NCBI RefSeq assembly: GCF_025264625.1
Contig: NZ_CP093313.1
Location: forward strand, 1,798,001 to 1,862,000
Reading direction: 5' to 3'
Length of the DNA: 64,000 nt
Source: Occallatibacter riparius
GTDB taxonomy: Bacteria > Acidobacteriota > Terriglobia > Terriglobales > Acidobacteriaceae
Part shown: one piece after another, positions 25,186-34,802 of the stretch
How positions within the stretch are numbered: position 1 is the stretch's first letter
Layout: every line of letters starts with the position of its first letter
The notes under the pieces: model-generated
Databases searched by the model: none
The model's input: the letters and a program-made list of their open reading frames with translations, nothing else
What the model was told of the DNA's origin: nothing
Translations under genes and position numbers: made by a program

Positions 25186-26406
25186 ATGCAGCCCATGCAA
25201 CCGATGCATAACATTCCCGCCCGCGGCGGACTGAACTACGACGAAACCCCATTCCTGGCTATCTGGGAGGTCACGCAATCCTGCGACCTGGCCTGCAAGC
25301 ACTGCCGCGCGGCCGCCCAGCCCATCGCGCACCCTGATCAATTGACGACCGAAGAGGGCAAGCGCGTCATCGACCAGATTGCCGAGATGAATATCCCCAT
25401 CTTTGTCTTCACCGGCGGCGATCCGCTCAAGCGTCCCGATCTTTACGAACTCATCCGATATTCCGCCGAAAAGGGCGTCAAAGTCGCCGTTACTCCCAGC
25501 GCCACCCCCCTGCTGACCCGTGAAGCCATCTTCAAGATGAAGGAAGCCGGCGTGGTCCGCCTGGGCATCTCGCTGGACGGCTCCACTCCTGAAATCCACG
25601 ACAACTTCCGCGGCCTCCCGGGCGCATGGGCGCGCACCATCCAGGCAGTCGAATGGGCCGGTGAAGCCGGTCTCCCCATCCAGGTACACACCACCATCAG
25701 CCGCCACAACGCACACGACCTCGACGGCCTCTGCAATCTCTTTGAGAAGCTCAAGATCGTCATGTGGAACGTCTTCTTCCTCGTTCCCGTGGGCCGTGGC
25801 CAGCTGAACGATCTGCTCTCCGGGGACGAGTTTGAAGAGGTCTTCGGCAAGATCTACGAGCTCAGCCATCGCGTCAGCTTCCAGATCAAGACCACGGAAG
25901 CCATGCACTACCGCCGCTATCTCTTGCAGCACAACCTGGAAGAGCGCAAGATGGGCCACGGTCATCCTGGCAGCATTCCTCGCCCCACCGAGTACGAGCC
26001 CGGCGCACCCACCGCCGACGCGCAGAGCCGCAATCACGGCTGGGCCACCCGTCGCGTGAACGACGGCAAGGGCTTCATGTTCATCTCGCACGTGGGCAAT
26101 GTCTACCCCTCGGGATTCCTGCCCATCCATGCCGGTAACATTCGCGAAACCCCGCTGGCCGACATCTACCGCAACGCGCCCATTTTCAAGGCGCTGCGCG
26201 ACACCAGCCGGCTTGAAGGCAAGTGCGGCGCCTGCGAGTACAAGGAGATCTGCGGCGGCAGCCGCGCCCGTTCCTATGCGCTCACCGGTGACCCGCTGGC
26301 CCAGGAGCCCTGCTGCATCTACCAGCCGAAGAACTGGCACCCGGAGGCGACCACGGTCGCGGTGAAAGAGCAGTCGGAGTTCGCCAACCCATTTGTGACT
26401 ATCTGA
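25186..26406 (+). CDS. Radical SAM/SPASM protein (TIGR04053-like)
   Basis: 406 residues; AAGGAGG precedes the ATG at 25186. The 4Fe-4S cluster that cleaves S-adenosylmethionine is bound by C33, C37 and C40 (CDLACKHC). FVFTGGDPLKRPDL and LGISLDGSTPEIHD follow as the SAM-binding strands. The SPASM region near residues 345-385 holds CGACEYKEICGG and a final CC pair for auxiliary clusters. The overall look (IWEVTQSCDLACKHCRA) resembles the group related to the haem d1/AhbC/AhbD enzymes. The substrate is unknown. Monocistronic, with a strong terminator; a Crp/Fnr-like site upstream suggests redox or carbon control. Confidence 0.85.
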   Translation: MQPMQPMHNIPARGGLNYDETPFLAIWEVTQSCDLACKHCRAAAQPIAHPDQLTTEEGKRVIDQIAEMNIPIFVFTGGDPLKRPDLYELIRYSAEKGVKVAVTPSATPLLTREAIFKMKEAGVVRLGISLDGSTPEIHDNFRGLPGAWARTIQAVEWAGEAGLPIQVHTTISRHNAHDLDGLCNLFEKLKIVMWNVFFLVPVGRGQLNDLLSGDEFEEVFGKIYELSHRVSFQIKTTEAMHYRRYLLQHNLEERKMGHGHPGSIPRPTEYEPGAPTADAQSRNHGWATRRVNDGKGFMFISHVGNVYPSGFLPIHAGNIRETPLADIYRNAPIFKALRDTSRLEGKCGACEYKEICGGSRARSYALTGDPLAQEPCCIYQPKNWHPEATTVAVKEQSEFANPFVTI

Positions 26407-26439
26407 CCTCGCCTATCCTCTTGGAATTTCTGCTTTCAT

Positions 26440-26470
26440 CGAGGAGCCTTCGGGCTCCTCGTTCCTTTTA
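26440..26470 (+). terminator. Intrinsic terminator of the radical SAM gene
   Basis: A 9-bp stem, CGAGGAGCC (26440-26448) with GGCTCCTCG (26453-26461), closed by a UUCG tetraloop and followed by TTCCTTTTA. Confidence 0.9.
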
Positions 26471-26550
26471 TCCGCCACAGACCCTAACTCACGTCCCGGC
26501 TCTTCTGTCGAAGAACTGAGATCGATTCAATTCCACTGGCCCGGTAAACC

Positions 26551-27672
26551 ATGTCGCTCCGTTGGCTCTCAGCCTTACTCCTCATCTCGGCTTTGGGCCA
26601 CACGCTCGCCGGCCAGGAAGCATCGCCCACAAAGGCCGGTGCCGACGACCCACAACTCAAGTCCAGGCCCGCCCAACGCGCTCCAACCGCCCCAAAGGCC
26701 CGGCGCATGCAACTTGACGCGGTTGTTACCGACGCGTGGGGCAAGCCAGTCACCGGGCTGCAGCCGTGGGATTTCAAACTGCTCGACAACGATCACTCCA
26801 GCAAAATCCTCTACTTCCGTGCCTTCGACAACCAGGGAGTGAAGGCACAGCCGCCTGTCGAGGTGATCCTGCTCCTCGACGCGCTCAACCTCAACGTGCA
26901 GCAGCAGGGCTTTGTTCGTAACGAGCTGACACGCTACCTCCAACAGAACAAGGGACAGTTGGCTCATCCTACGACCCTCATGGTGCTTGGCGACAATGGA
27001 GTCGCTGTTCAGCCACAGCCATCACTCGATGGCAACGCGCTCGCCGCCTTGCTGAAGACCGTGAACCCGCACATCACAGCCTTTGCGCCCACCATGGGAA
27101 TTCAGGGCGCCATCGAGCGCTTCAACCGCTCGGTGCAGCAGATGCGCTTGATCGCCGAGAACGAAACCCATAAGCCCGGTCGCAAGCTGCTCATCTGGAT
27201 CAGCGCCGGCTGGCCGCTGCTCGAAAGGGAGCAGAACTTCCTTCCCGCCGAGAGCAACAACAAGAAGTATTTCGAAGACATCGTGGAGCTCTCCGGTTGG
27301 CTTCGCGAAGCCCGCATGGTGGTGTACAGCGCTGCTCCCATTGACCCTTCCATGGGCGCTGCCGCGCGGGCGCCTCTGCTCTACCAAGATTTCGTGAAGC
27401 CGGTCTCGGATGCCAGGCAGGCGCAGAGCGGCAACCTGGGCCTGCGGGTGCTCGCTCTCCACACCGGGGGCCAGATACTCGGGCCCTCCAACGACGTCGC
27501 CGGCCAGATCAACCAGTGCATTGCCGATGCGGACAGCTTCTATCAGCTCACCTTTGAGCCCGCGCCCGCCGAACACGCCGACGAATACCATTCGCTGAAG
27601 CTCAGCGTCGTTCAGCCCGGCCTGACCGTAAGAACGGATACGGGCTATTACGATCAACCCAATCCGCAATAA
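26551..27672 (+). CDS. Acidobacterial VWFA-related domain protein
   Basis: 373 residues with a signal peptide (LRWLSALLLISALGHTLAG). After a Lys/Pro-rich linker comes an Ig-like strand set, LDAVVTDAWGKPVTGL with FKLLDNDHSSKILYF, then the VWFA-like core starting PVEVILLLDALN. The core lacks the DxSxS metal site of true VWA domains, as is usual for this acidobacterial family (TIGR03436 type). The last part is YQLTFEPAP...YHSLKLSV...GLTVRTDTGYY, also typical. Exported; role unknown. Probably independent of the small gene that follows 88 bp later. Confidence 0.85.
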   Translation: MSLRWLSALLLISALGHTLAGQEASPTKAGADDPQLKSRPAQRAPTAPKARRMQLDAVVTDAWGKPVTGLQPWDFKLLDNDHSSKILYFRAFDNQGVKAQPPVEVILLLDALNLNVQQQGFVRNELTRYLQQNKGQLAHPTTLMVLGDNGVAVQPQPSLDGNALAALLKTVNPHITAFAPTMGIQGAIERFNRSVQQMRLIAENETHKPGRKLLIWISAGWPLLEREQNFLPAESNNKKYFEDIVELSGWLREARMVVYSAAPIDPSMGAAARAPLLYQDFVKPVSDARQAQSGNLGLRVLALHTGGQILGPSNDVAGQINQCIADADSFYQLTFEPAPAEHADEYHSLKLSVVQPGLTVRTDTGYYDQPNPQ

Positions 27673-27760
27673 CCGCACCACTTCTCTCTCGTTCGTGACT
27701 AACTTGCGCTCAGGGCGCGGCAGGCGCATCATGCAGGCGCACCCGGTTGGAGGTGACGCC

Positions 27761-28207
27761 ATGATCCAAACCACGATCGCGGTCGGTCACGATCTCGAAT
27801 CCGCCCCGGGCTACAGAGATGTCCTGCGTGTTGCGGCGGAAGAAGCCGCGGCCATCGAGTCGGGAGACGCGAACCGGTACATCGCCCTGCTCGCGCCCGA
27901 TGCCGTCTTTCTGCCGCAGAACGAGATGATGAAGGCCGGCGAGGAACTACACACCTGGATTCGCACCTTCCTTGAAAGCACGCTGGTCCACTACCTTGAT
28001 TTCCGCCATCTTGAAACCGAAGTTCGCGACGACGTGGCCTATCACGCCTACGTCTGCCGCTGGTCAGTATCGCCCCATGCCGGCGGCCCCGCGGAAGAGC
28101 GCTGCGTAAAAGGGCTCCAGATCCTCCGCCGCCAGGCTGACGGCAAATGGAAGATCTCCGTCAGCATCGCGAACGACAATCCGGCACCGCCTGGCCGCTG
28201 CGGCTAA
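27761..28207 (+). CDS. SnoaL-like / DUF4440-type protein
   Basis: 148 residues. ATG at 27761 has GGAGG 7 nt upstream. The alpha+beta-barrel pattern of the NTF2-like superfamily is visible: helix AAEEAAAIESGDANRYIALL, DAVFLPQNE, a strand-rich middle with RHLETEVRDDVAYHAYVCRW, and the final GLQILRRQADGKWKISVSI. Such proteins are small hydrolases, isomerases or binding domains; the activity is not predictable. Convergent with the S41 protease gene. Confidence 0.75.
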   Translation: MIQTTIAVGHDLESAPGYRDVLRVAAEEAAAIESGDANRYIALLAPDAVFLPQNEMMKAGEELHTWIRTFLESTLVHYLDFRHLETEVRDDVAYHAYVCRWSVSPHAGGPAEERCVKGLQILRRQADGKWKISVSIANDNPAPPGRCG

Positions 28208-28212
28208 ACAGA

Positions 28213-28245
28213 AATCGCCCACCCCCGCGCCGGAGATGGGCGATT
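28213..28245. terminator. Hairpin between convergent SnoaL-like and S41 genes
   Basis: AATCGCCCA (28213-28221) pairs with TGGGCGATT (28237-28245), loop 15 nt. T content downstream is modest on both strands, so termination efficiency is uncertain. Confidence 0.5.
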
Positions 28246-28263
28246 CAATCCTGCACGGAGGAC

Positions 28264-31200
28264 CTACTGCCGTCCCAGCCCGTCGTTCGTGTGGTAGTTC
28301 GGCGGCGTCGGCGGCTTGAACTCCGGCACAGGGTTCGCCTTCAGCTCCTCGAGCGCCAGCCGAACTCCCTCTTCGAGCTGCTTGTCGTGACCGTCGGCGA
28401 CATCCCTCGGCAGCAGTTCCACCTCCACATCCGGCGGAATACCGCGGTTCTCCACCTCCCAGTCGCCGTTGATCCCGTAAATGGCATAACGCGGCGCGGT
28501 CACGCCGCCGCCGTCAAGCAGCGTAGGATACCCGCCAATGCCGACCAGCCCACCCCACGTCCGCGTACCCACCAGCTTGCCCACGCCGGCCTTGCGGAAG
28601 TACCACGGATTGGCGTCGCCACCTGAACCGGACCCCTGGTTGATCAGCATCACCTTGGGCCCGAAGATGGCGCCCACAGGATCATGGATCGGCTTACCAT
28701 CGCGTTCGACCGCCCCCGAAAGCGGGAAGCGCTTCAGCACGTCGACAATGTAATCGGCGATGAGCCCGCCCTCGTTCCACCGCTCGTCCAGCACGAGCGC
28801 CTGCTTGTCGAGTTGCGAATAGAAGTAGCGGTTGAAGTTGGAATAGCCCGCCCCGGCCGTGTTCGGCATATAGACGTACGCCACCTTGCCGCCCGAGAGC
28901 TCATCGACTTTCCTGCGGTTGCCTTCCACCCAGTCGATGTTGCGCAGCCCGTCTTCGTCGCCAACCGGCACCACCGTCACATCGCGCGCGTCCTTGCCAT
29001 CGGCATTCGGTCCCACACGAATCGACGTCTGCTTGCCCGCCGTTCCATCGAAAGCTGCGTACAGGTTGTCCTTCGCATGCAGCTCGCGGCCGTTCACCGC
29101 CAGCAGGTACTCGCCCTGTTTCACATAGACGCCCGGCAGGGTCAGCGGCGATGCCAGTCCCGGCGTCCAGTTCTGCCCGCCCAGGATCTTCGCGATCTTG
29201 TAGCGATCATGATCCACCGTGTAATCGGCTCCCAGCAGTCCCGTCTTCGGCTCGTTCTCCGGATGGTAAGGCCCGCCCACGAACATGTGGCCGATGGTGA
29301 TCTCGCCCAGCATCTCGTTCGAGAGATAGGTGTACTCCGACCGCGCCGCCATATTGTCGAGATAGGGCTTGTAGCGCGCCTCCACCTTGGGGATCGACAG
29401 CCCGTGCGTGTTCGGGTCGTAGAGAAAGTCGCGCTCAATCCGCCAGGTCTCGTGATACATCTGCTTCCACTCAGCGCGCGGATCGATCGTCGTCTGCATC
29501 TGCCCCAGGTTCAGCGGCTTCCCGGGATTGTTGTTGGTCGGATTCAGATCGTCCGCCGGCGTAATCACCCAGCCTGTCTTGCGGTTGTAGAGGATCTTCG
29601 ACCCGTCCGCCGACACCGTGAACGAGTCCACATTGTTCAGCACCGTCTGCGGCTCCCGCTTCTCCAGCGTGAAGCGCCACACCGCCGTGATATTCGCGCT
29701 CGGACCTTCGCTGGTTGGCCGTCCCACCGGCGGCCCCTCGAACAGATACAGCACGCCTGTCTTCCCAGCCGCCACCCCTATATAGTTCCGCGGCGGAATC
29801 GGCAGCGACAAAATGCGGTTGCCAATGCCATCGAGATCAATCTTGGTCTCGACCGGCTTGTCGTCTTTCTTGTCCTTATCCTTGTCTTTCTCGTCGGAGC
29901 TGGCTTCGGCTTTCTTGTCTGAATCGCTCTTCTTCTTGTCTTTGTCGTTAGAACTAACCTCCGCTACCGGCTTCGGCGGCTCAGGCTTCTTCTCTTCCTT
30001 GATCTTCTCGTCGTCGCTCTCCGGCGGAATCGGCGATGCTCCGTCCTTCGCCAGCACCACTACGTAAGGCGCCGTCGTTTGCGCACGATCCAGCGAAGAC
30101 AGATCGATCCCCGCATGCGATGGCCCGTCATTCGTCGACTCAATGAAATAGAGATACTTCCCGTTCAGATCGAAGGCGGGCGAGAATGCGTCACTCATGC
30201 CATCGGTCACCTGGGTCGACTTCTTCGTCTCCATCGAATAGAGGAAGACAGCCCGCAGCTGATTCACCAGGTCGCGGTGATACGTGATCCACTTCGAATC
30301 CGGCGACCAGTCCGCCGACCAGTCCGGCCCAAAGCTGCCGTATATCCCCTGATCGATCAGCACCGGCTTCGGCGCCGCAGCCTTGGGGTCTGCGGGTACA
30401 TCGATGACCCAGAGCCGGTTGTGCTTATCCATATAGAGGATGTGCTTCGAATCCGGCGACCACGTCGGCCCATAGAAGAAGCTCGGATTCGGTCCCAGGT
30501 CGATCACCACCGGCGGCTTGAATCCGGTCTGCTCCTGCAGATAAAGCTGGTACTCGCCGCTCGCGTCCGAGAAGTACGCGATCGTCTTCCCATCCGGCGA
30601 CCAAGCCGGATTCCGCTCCGCCACGCCCGGCGTCCGGGTCATGTTGCGCGTATCGCCTTTTTCGCCGGGAACCGTAAAGATCTCCCCGTGGGCCTCGAAC
30701 ACCGCGCGCGCCCCGCTCGGCGACAAATTCGCGTTCTGGATCTCATCCGGCGTAACGGTGGCGATATGCGGCGTCAGAGTCGGCAACTCACCGTCAATCT
30801 GGATCGGCACGACCTTGTCCTCGTTGCTGCTCGTATCCACCAGGTGAATGGCTCCGAACTGTTCGTAAACCAAGCCGCCCGGCCCACCCTGCATCGCCTT
30901 GATGTCGAGCCCCTTGTTCTGCCCGACCGGCGTGACCTGCCTGGAGCCGACATCGTATTTGTAGAGCGAAACCGGCCCCGCGTTCTTCCCGTCCTCGCTT
31001 CGATCCGACAGGAAGTACACCGCATCCCCCTGCCACACCGGGCCCGAATCGTTCGAGTTCTTCCGCGGCACCCGCACCAGGTCCAGCGTCTTCAGGTTCA
31101 CGATCCAGATCGGCGTCGTCTGGCCGCCCACATAGCGCTTCCAGGCCTCCTGCCACTTCGTAACCGGCTGGTACGCGATTGACTGCCCATCCGGCGAGAA

Positions 31201-31692
31201 CGACCCCTCCACCCCCATCGGTAGCGGCAGTGGCTCGGGAATGCCGGTCCCGTCCGCGTGCACCAGGAACAACCGCCCGAAATGCCGGTAGCTGAACCCG
31301 CCCGTAACGATCAGCACGTTCTTCCCGTCTCGACTCCACCCCGCCACGTAGCTGCCCGCCGGATGCCAGGTGACCCGCCGCGGCACTCCACCCATCGCAG
31401 GGATGATGTAGACGTCGTCGTTTCCGTGCAGGTGCGCCGTGTAGGCGATCTCGGAGCCATCGGGCGAAAAGTACGGCCCGGTATTGACGTTTCCGTTCGA
31501 GGTCAGCCGCTGCGCCGCGCCGCCCTGCCGGGCCACAGTCCAAACGTCGTCGGCATAACGGAAGGCAATCCGATCCTGCGAAAGCGAGGGGCTCCGCAGC
31601 AGCAAATGCTGGTCGGCCTGGGAACCCTGCCCAAACGCGGTGGGAATGAGAGCGGAAACTACGCACAAAACGAGGGCGAAGCGAAAACGCAT
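28264..31692 (-). CDS. Tricorn-like S41 peptidase with N-terminal beta-propeller
   Basis: 1142 residues from ATG 31692, which has GGAGG 8 nt upstream; the signal peptide is FRFALVLCVVSALIPTAFG. Residues about 30-560 are PD40/WD40-like propeller blades with repeated SPDGxxIAY patterns (FSPDGSEIAYTA, WSPDGKTIAYFSD, WSPDSKHILYMD). A 60-residue Lys/Asp/Glu-rich linker around 575-640 separates this from the C-terminal half. That half has a tricorn C1-like helical part, a PDZ-like segment (GVYVKQGEYLLAVNG) and the S41 core, with the nucleophile serine in NQGSGSGGD near residue 1020. Probably a periplasmic peptide-degrading protease. Start and family secure; substrate unknown. Confidence 0.9.
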   Translation of the reverse strand: MRFRFALVLCVVSALIPTAFGQGSQADQHLLLRSPSLSQDRIAFRYADDVWTVARQGGAAQRLTSNGNVNTGPYFSPDGSEIAYTAHLHGNDDVYIIPAMGGVPRRVTWHPAGSYVAGWSRDGKNVLIVTGGFSYRHFGRLFLVHADGTGIPEPLPLPMGVEGSFSPDGQSIAYQPVTKWQEAWKRYVGGQTTPIWIVNLKTLDLVRVPRKNSNDSGPVWQGDAVYFLSDRSEDGKNAGPVSLYKYDVGSRQVTPVGQNKGLDIKAMQGGPGGLVYEQFGAIHLVDTSSNEDKVVPIQIDGELPTLTPHIATVTPDEIQNANLSPSGARAVFEAHGEIFTVPGEKGDTRNMTRTPGVAERNPAWSPDGKTIAYFSDASGEYQLYLQEQTGFKPPVVIDLGPNPSFFYGPTWSPDSKHILYMDKHNRLWVIDVPADPKAAAPKPVLIDQGIYGSFGPDWSADWSPDSKWITYHRDLVNQLRAVFLYSMETKKSTQVTDGMSDAFSPAFDLNGKYLYFIESTNDGPSHAGIDLSSLDRAQTTAPYVVVLAKDGASPIPPESDDEKIKEEKKPEPPKPVAEVSSNDKDKKKSDSDKKAEASSDEKDKDKDKKDDKPVETKIDLDGIGNRILSLPIPPRNYIGVAAGKTGVLYLFEGPPVGRPTSEGPSANITAVWRFTLEKREPQTVLNNVDSFTVSADGSKILYNRKTGWVITPADDLNPTNNNPGKPLNLGQMQTTIDPRAEWKQMYHETWRIERDFLYDPNTHGLSIPKVEARYKPYLDNMAARSEYTYLSNEMLGEITIGHMFVGGPYHPENEPKTGLLGADYTVDHDRYKIAKILGGQNWTPGLASPLTLPGVYVKQGEYLLAVNGRELHAKDNLYAAFDGTAGKQTSIRVGPNADGKDARDVTVVPVGDEDGLRNIDWVEGNRRKVDELSGGKVAYVYMPNTAGAGYSNFNRYFYSQLDKQALVLDERWNEGGLIADYIVDVLKRFPLSGAVERDGKPIHDPVGAIFGPKVMLINQGSGSGGDANPWYFRKAGVGKLVGTRTWGGLVGIGGYPTLLDGGGVTAPRYAIYGINGDWEVENRGIPPDVEVELLPRDVADGHDKQLEEGVRLALEELKANPVPEFKPPTPPNYHTNDGLGRQ

Positions 31693-32153
31693 CACTGGAT
31701 CCTCCATGAAACCTCGGACGAGGTTAAGTGCAAGGCTTACTGACAGCGGGGTGCGCACCCTATCCTACGACGGAGGCCGCGAAATTGTTCATCAAAAACG
31801 GCTTCCCACTCCCGGGAACCGCCCGCCGCCGGCCTGCGTAAGAGTCAGCAGAGGAAAACTGAGGCTAAATTCCGCCGTTGCCCGTCATACGAATACCGGA
31901 GCGAACTCTATCTCATGTGACCTTCCGCACCGGCGGGGTGGCTTATGGCCTGTACCCCATCTTCTTTGATCGGTTGATGGGGCCCCGTTTTCATCGAACG
32001 ACTGCAAAGACTGATGGGGAGGCACACGGCTGAAAGTAGTCTTCGTCACTCCAGATTCACTAGTTTGCGTAAACTGAAAGGGATCTCCCCGGAGCCGTCT
32101 TTGCATGCACCTAGGCGACTCTCACTGCCATCCCGGGCTTAGAAAGCAGAACC
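31693..32153. other. Divergent gene-free stretch between the S41 protease and permease genes
   Basis: 461 bp serving as promoter region for both directions. I see no palindrome of the Crp/Fnr type, no strong hairpin and no credible small gene in it. Confidence 0.6.
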
Positions 32154-33380
32154 ATGCAACTGATTGAGGCCTTCAAACTCGCGCTGCAGTCTCTCTGGGC
32201 CAACAAGATGCGGTCCATCCTCACGCTCATCGGCGTCATCATGGGCGTGGCCTCGGTCATCATGGTCATCACAATGGTGCAGGGCGCCAACCGCTACGTG
32301 AGCACCAAGCTTTCAGGCTACGGTGCCGACGTGTTCACCATCACTCGCATGTCGAGCGTGATCTTCACCCCGGAGGAGTACTTCAAGTTCCAGAAGCGCA
32401 AGATCGTGCGCATGGAGGATTACCAGGCCATCCGCGAGGGCTGCACCGAATGCAGCGAGGTCGGCGCCCTCCTGAACAAGTCCACCAACGTGGTCGCCAA
32501 CGGGAAGTCCAGCAACAACACTGGCGTGCGCGGCTACACCTGGACCATGCTGTCGCTGAATAACGTCGACATCGCGCTGGGCCGCGGCTTTACGCCGGCC
32601 GACGACGAACACGCCACCAAAGACGTGATCGTCGGCTACGACATCGTCGACAACCTGCTGCCCGACGGCGATCCCATCGGCAAGGAGATCCGCGTAGACG
32701 GCATTCCCTACACCATCATCGGCGTGGGCGATCGCCAGGGCAAAACGCTAGGCCAGTCGCAGGACAACTGGGTTGCCATCCCCATCACCACCTATCAGCA
32801 GATCTACGGCTACAACGACTCCGTGGACATTTACGCGCGCGCCAACGGCGACGCCCAGGTGATGGAACGCGCCAAGGATCAGGCTCGCGTGATCATGCGT
32901 GCCCGCCGCCACAACGCGCCCGGCCAGCCCGACGACTTCGAAATCGAAACCAACGACACCTTCCTCGATATCTGGAAGCAGATCAGCTCGCTCTTCGCCG
33001 CGGTCGTGCTCGGCCTCGCGTCCATCGCGTTGGTGGTCGGTGGTGTCGTCATCATGAACATCATGCTGGTTAGCGTTACGGAGCGCACCCGCGAAATCGG
33101 CGTACGCAAAGCGCTCGGCGCCAAGCAGCGCGACGTGCTGCTGCAGTTCTTAATCGAAAGCGGATTCCTCGCCCTGATCGGCGGCGCATTCGGCGTCCTC
33201 GGCGGAATCCTGGTAGGCAAAATCATCACCGTCGTCATCGGATTCCCCACCGCCGTTCCCCTCTGGGCCATCTTCCTCGGACTGTTCCTGGCCACCAGCG
33301 TGGGAATCTTCTTCGGCGTTTACCCGGCAAGCAAAGCCGCAAAATTGGATCCGGTCGTCGCGCTTCGCGCGGAAATGTAG
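32154..33380 (+). CDS. MacB/FtsX-type ABC transporter permease, pair 1 first subunit
   Basis: 408 residues. MacB periplasmic core domain after an N-terminal helix (ILTLIGVIMGVASVIMVITM, about 22-41), then the FtsX domain with three helices: about 280-305, 330-355 and 375-398. The cytoplasmic loop SVTERTREIGVRKALGAKQ, which couples to the ATPase, is intact. The gene begins MQLIEAFKLALQSLWANKMR. It ends 7 bp before the second subunit. No ATP-binding protein gene lies anywhere in the neighbourhood, so the ATPase must be encoded elsewhere. Role could be efflux or envelope mechanotransmission. Confidence 0.9.
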   Translation: MQLIEAFKLALQSLWANKMRSILTLIGVIMGVASVIMVITMVQGANRYVSTKLSGYGADVFTITRMSSVIFTPEEYFKFQKRKIVRMEDYQAIREGCTECSEVGALLNKSTNVVANGKSSNNTGVRGYTWTMLSLNNVDIALGRGFTPADDEHATKDVIVGYDIVDNLLPDGDPIGKEIRVDGIPYTIIGVGDRQGKTLGQSQDNWVAIPITTYQQIYGYNDSVDIYARANGDAQVMERAKDQARVIMRARRHNAPGQPDDFEIETNDTFLDIWKQISSLFAAVVLGLASIALVVGGVVIMNIMLVSVTERTREIGVRKALGAKQRDVLLQFLIESGFLALIGGAFGVLGGILVGKIITVVIGFPTAVPLWAIFLGLFLATSVGIFFGVYPASKAAKLDPVVALRAEM

Positions 33381-33387
33381 GAGGCAT

Positions 33388-34641
33388 ATGGCGAAGGGGC
33401 AGGCAGGCGAATCCGTCAAAATGGCGCTGGACACGCTGCGCGCAAACAAGCTGCGCTCGGGCTTGACGATCCTCGGCATTGTCATCGGCGTCTCCACCGT
33501 GATCACCATCTCCTCAGTGATCAGCGGTGTGAACAATCGTGTCAACGACTTCGTGAGCGCGCTCGGCTCCAACGTCATCTGGGTCTTCCACATGCCCGTC
33601 ATCGGAGTGCGCCCCACCACCGAAATGCTGGCCCGCAAAAAGCTCAACATCGATGACGTTATGGCCATCCGCGAGCTGCCCCATGTCGTCGCTGCCGACG
33701 GCGCTTTCCAGCACACCGGCCAGTTCCGCGTGGGCGCTGTCAGCGTGAAATATAACGGCAAAAAGGTGGCCGGAACCATCCTCACCGGGTCCACCTCCGC
33801 CGTCAGCGTCATCAGCGAATTCACCATGATGCAGGGCCGCATGTATACCGACGAAGAAGATAAGCGCGCCGCGCATGTCTGCGTCCTCGGTCACGACACA
33901 TGGGAAGAGCTCTTCGGCGATCAGAGCGCCCTCGGCAAACAGGTCAGCGTCGAGACCGGCCTCTACACCGTCATCGGCGTCCTCGACAAGCAGAAGCAGC
34001 CCTTCGGCGGCGGCAAGAACCGCAACGATAACCAGGTGTACTTCCCGCTGGGCACGTTCCACAACCTGCATCCTGAAGACAAGGACATGTGGGTCAGCCT
34101 CAAATACGACGCGCCGGAAAACAAGGCACTTGTGCAGGAAGAGGTCCGCGAGCTGCTCCGCATCCACCGCAAGGTGCGTGTAGACAAGCCGGATGATTTC
34201 GAGATCTTCGGACCCGACTCGATCACCAAGCTGTGGAACCAGATCACCGGCGGACTCGTGCTCTTCATGATCGCCGTCTCCAGCGTTGGCCTTATGGTGG
34301 GCGGCGTCGGCGTGATGAACATCATGCTCGTCAGCGTTACAGAGCGTACCCGCGAGATCGGCGTGCGCAAAGCTATCGGCGCAACCAAGCGCACCATCCT
34401 TACGCAATTCACCACAGAAGCCGTGACCTTATGTGCGGTCGGCGGCCTCGTGGGAGTTTTCGTCGGCGCCGTGATTACCTGGGTCATTTACTTCCTGCCC
34501 GTTGGTCTGCCCGCAACGCTTTCCAGCGTCTGGGTCGCGATCGCGTTCGGCGTCTCCTGTGCCATCGGGCTTATGTTCGGCATTTACCCGGCCTGGAAGG
34601 CGGCGAACCTCGATCCCATTGAAGCTCTGCGATACGAGTAG
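33388..34641 (+). CDS. MacB/FtsX-type ABC transporter permease, pair 1 second subunit
   Basis: 417 residues, AGGAGG upstream of ATG 33388. Same domain order as its partner: N-terminal helix (LTILGIVIGVSTVITISSV), periplasmic core, then FtsX with GLMVGGVGVMNIMLVSV and TERTREIGVRKAIGATK. It belongs to a different subtype from the first subunit: a KMALDTLRANKLRSGL start, an LNIDDVMAIRELP segment, and a C-terminus ANLDPIEALRYE. Close to the fourth gene of the array (36032). Two different subunits per pair imply a heterodimeric transporter. Confidence 0.9.
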   Translation: MAKGQAGESVKMALDTLRANKLRSGLTILGIVIGVSTVITISSVISGVNNRVNDFVSALGSNVIWVFHMPVIGVRPTTEMLARKKLNIDDVMAIRELPHVVAADGAFQHTGQFRVGAVSVKYNGKKVAGTILTGSTSAVSVISEFTMMQGRMYTDEEDKRAAHVCVLGHDTWEELFGDQSALGKQVSVETGLYTVIGVLDKQKQPFGGGKNRNDNQVYFPLGTFHNLHPEDKDMWVSLKYDAPENKALVQEEVRELLRIHRKVRVDKPDDFEIFGPDSITKLWNQITGGLVLFMIAVSSVGLMVGGVGVMNIMLVSVTERTREIGVRKAIGATKRTILTQFTTEAVTLCAVGGLVGVFVGAVITWVIYFLPVGLPATLSSVWVAIAFGVSCAIGLMFGIYPAWKAANLDPIEALRYE

Positions 34642-34802
34642 CGGCAGTCACATCGACAGGACGCAACCCGGGAGTAGAGTAGGCTCGGGTGTTCAGGATC
34701 AGAAACCGACGGGAGCTGGGTTAGCTCCGCTGCGGGCCCAGCTTGGACGCAGCACCGCAGGCAAGAGCATCACGGTAGCCTGCTGCGATAGAGAGCAGGA
34801 TC

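Noticed and set aside
25081..26340. A 419-residue minus-strand frame opposite the radical SAM gene
   Set aside because: Antisense to the CxxxCxxC-containing gene and without recognisable features.
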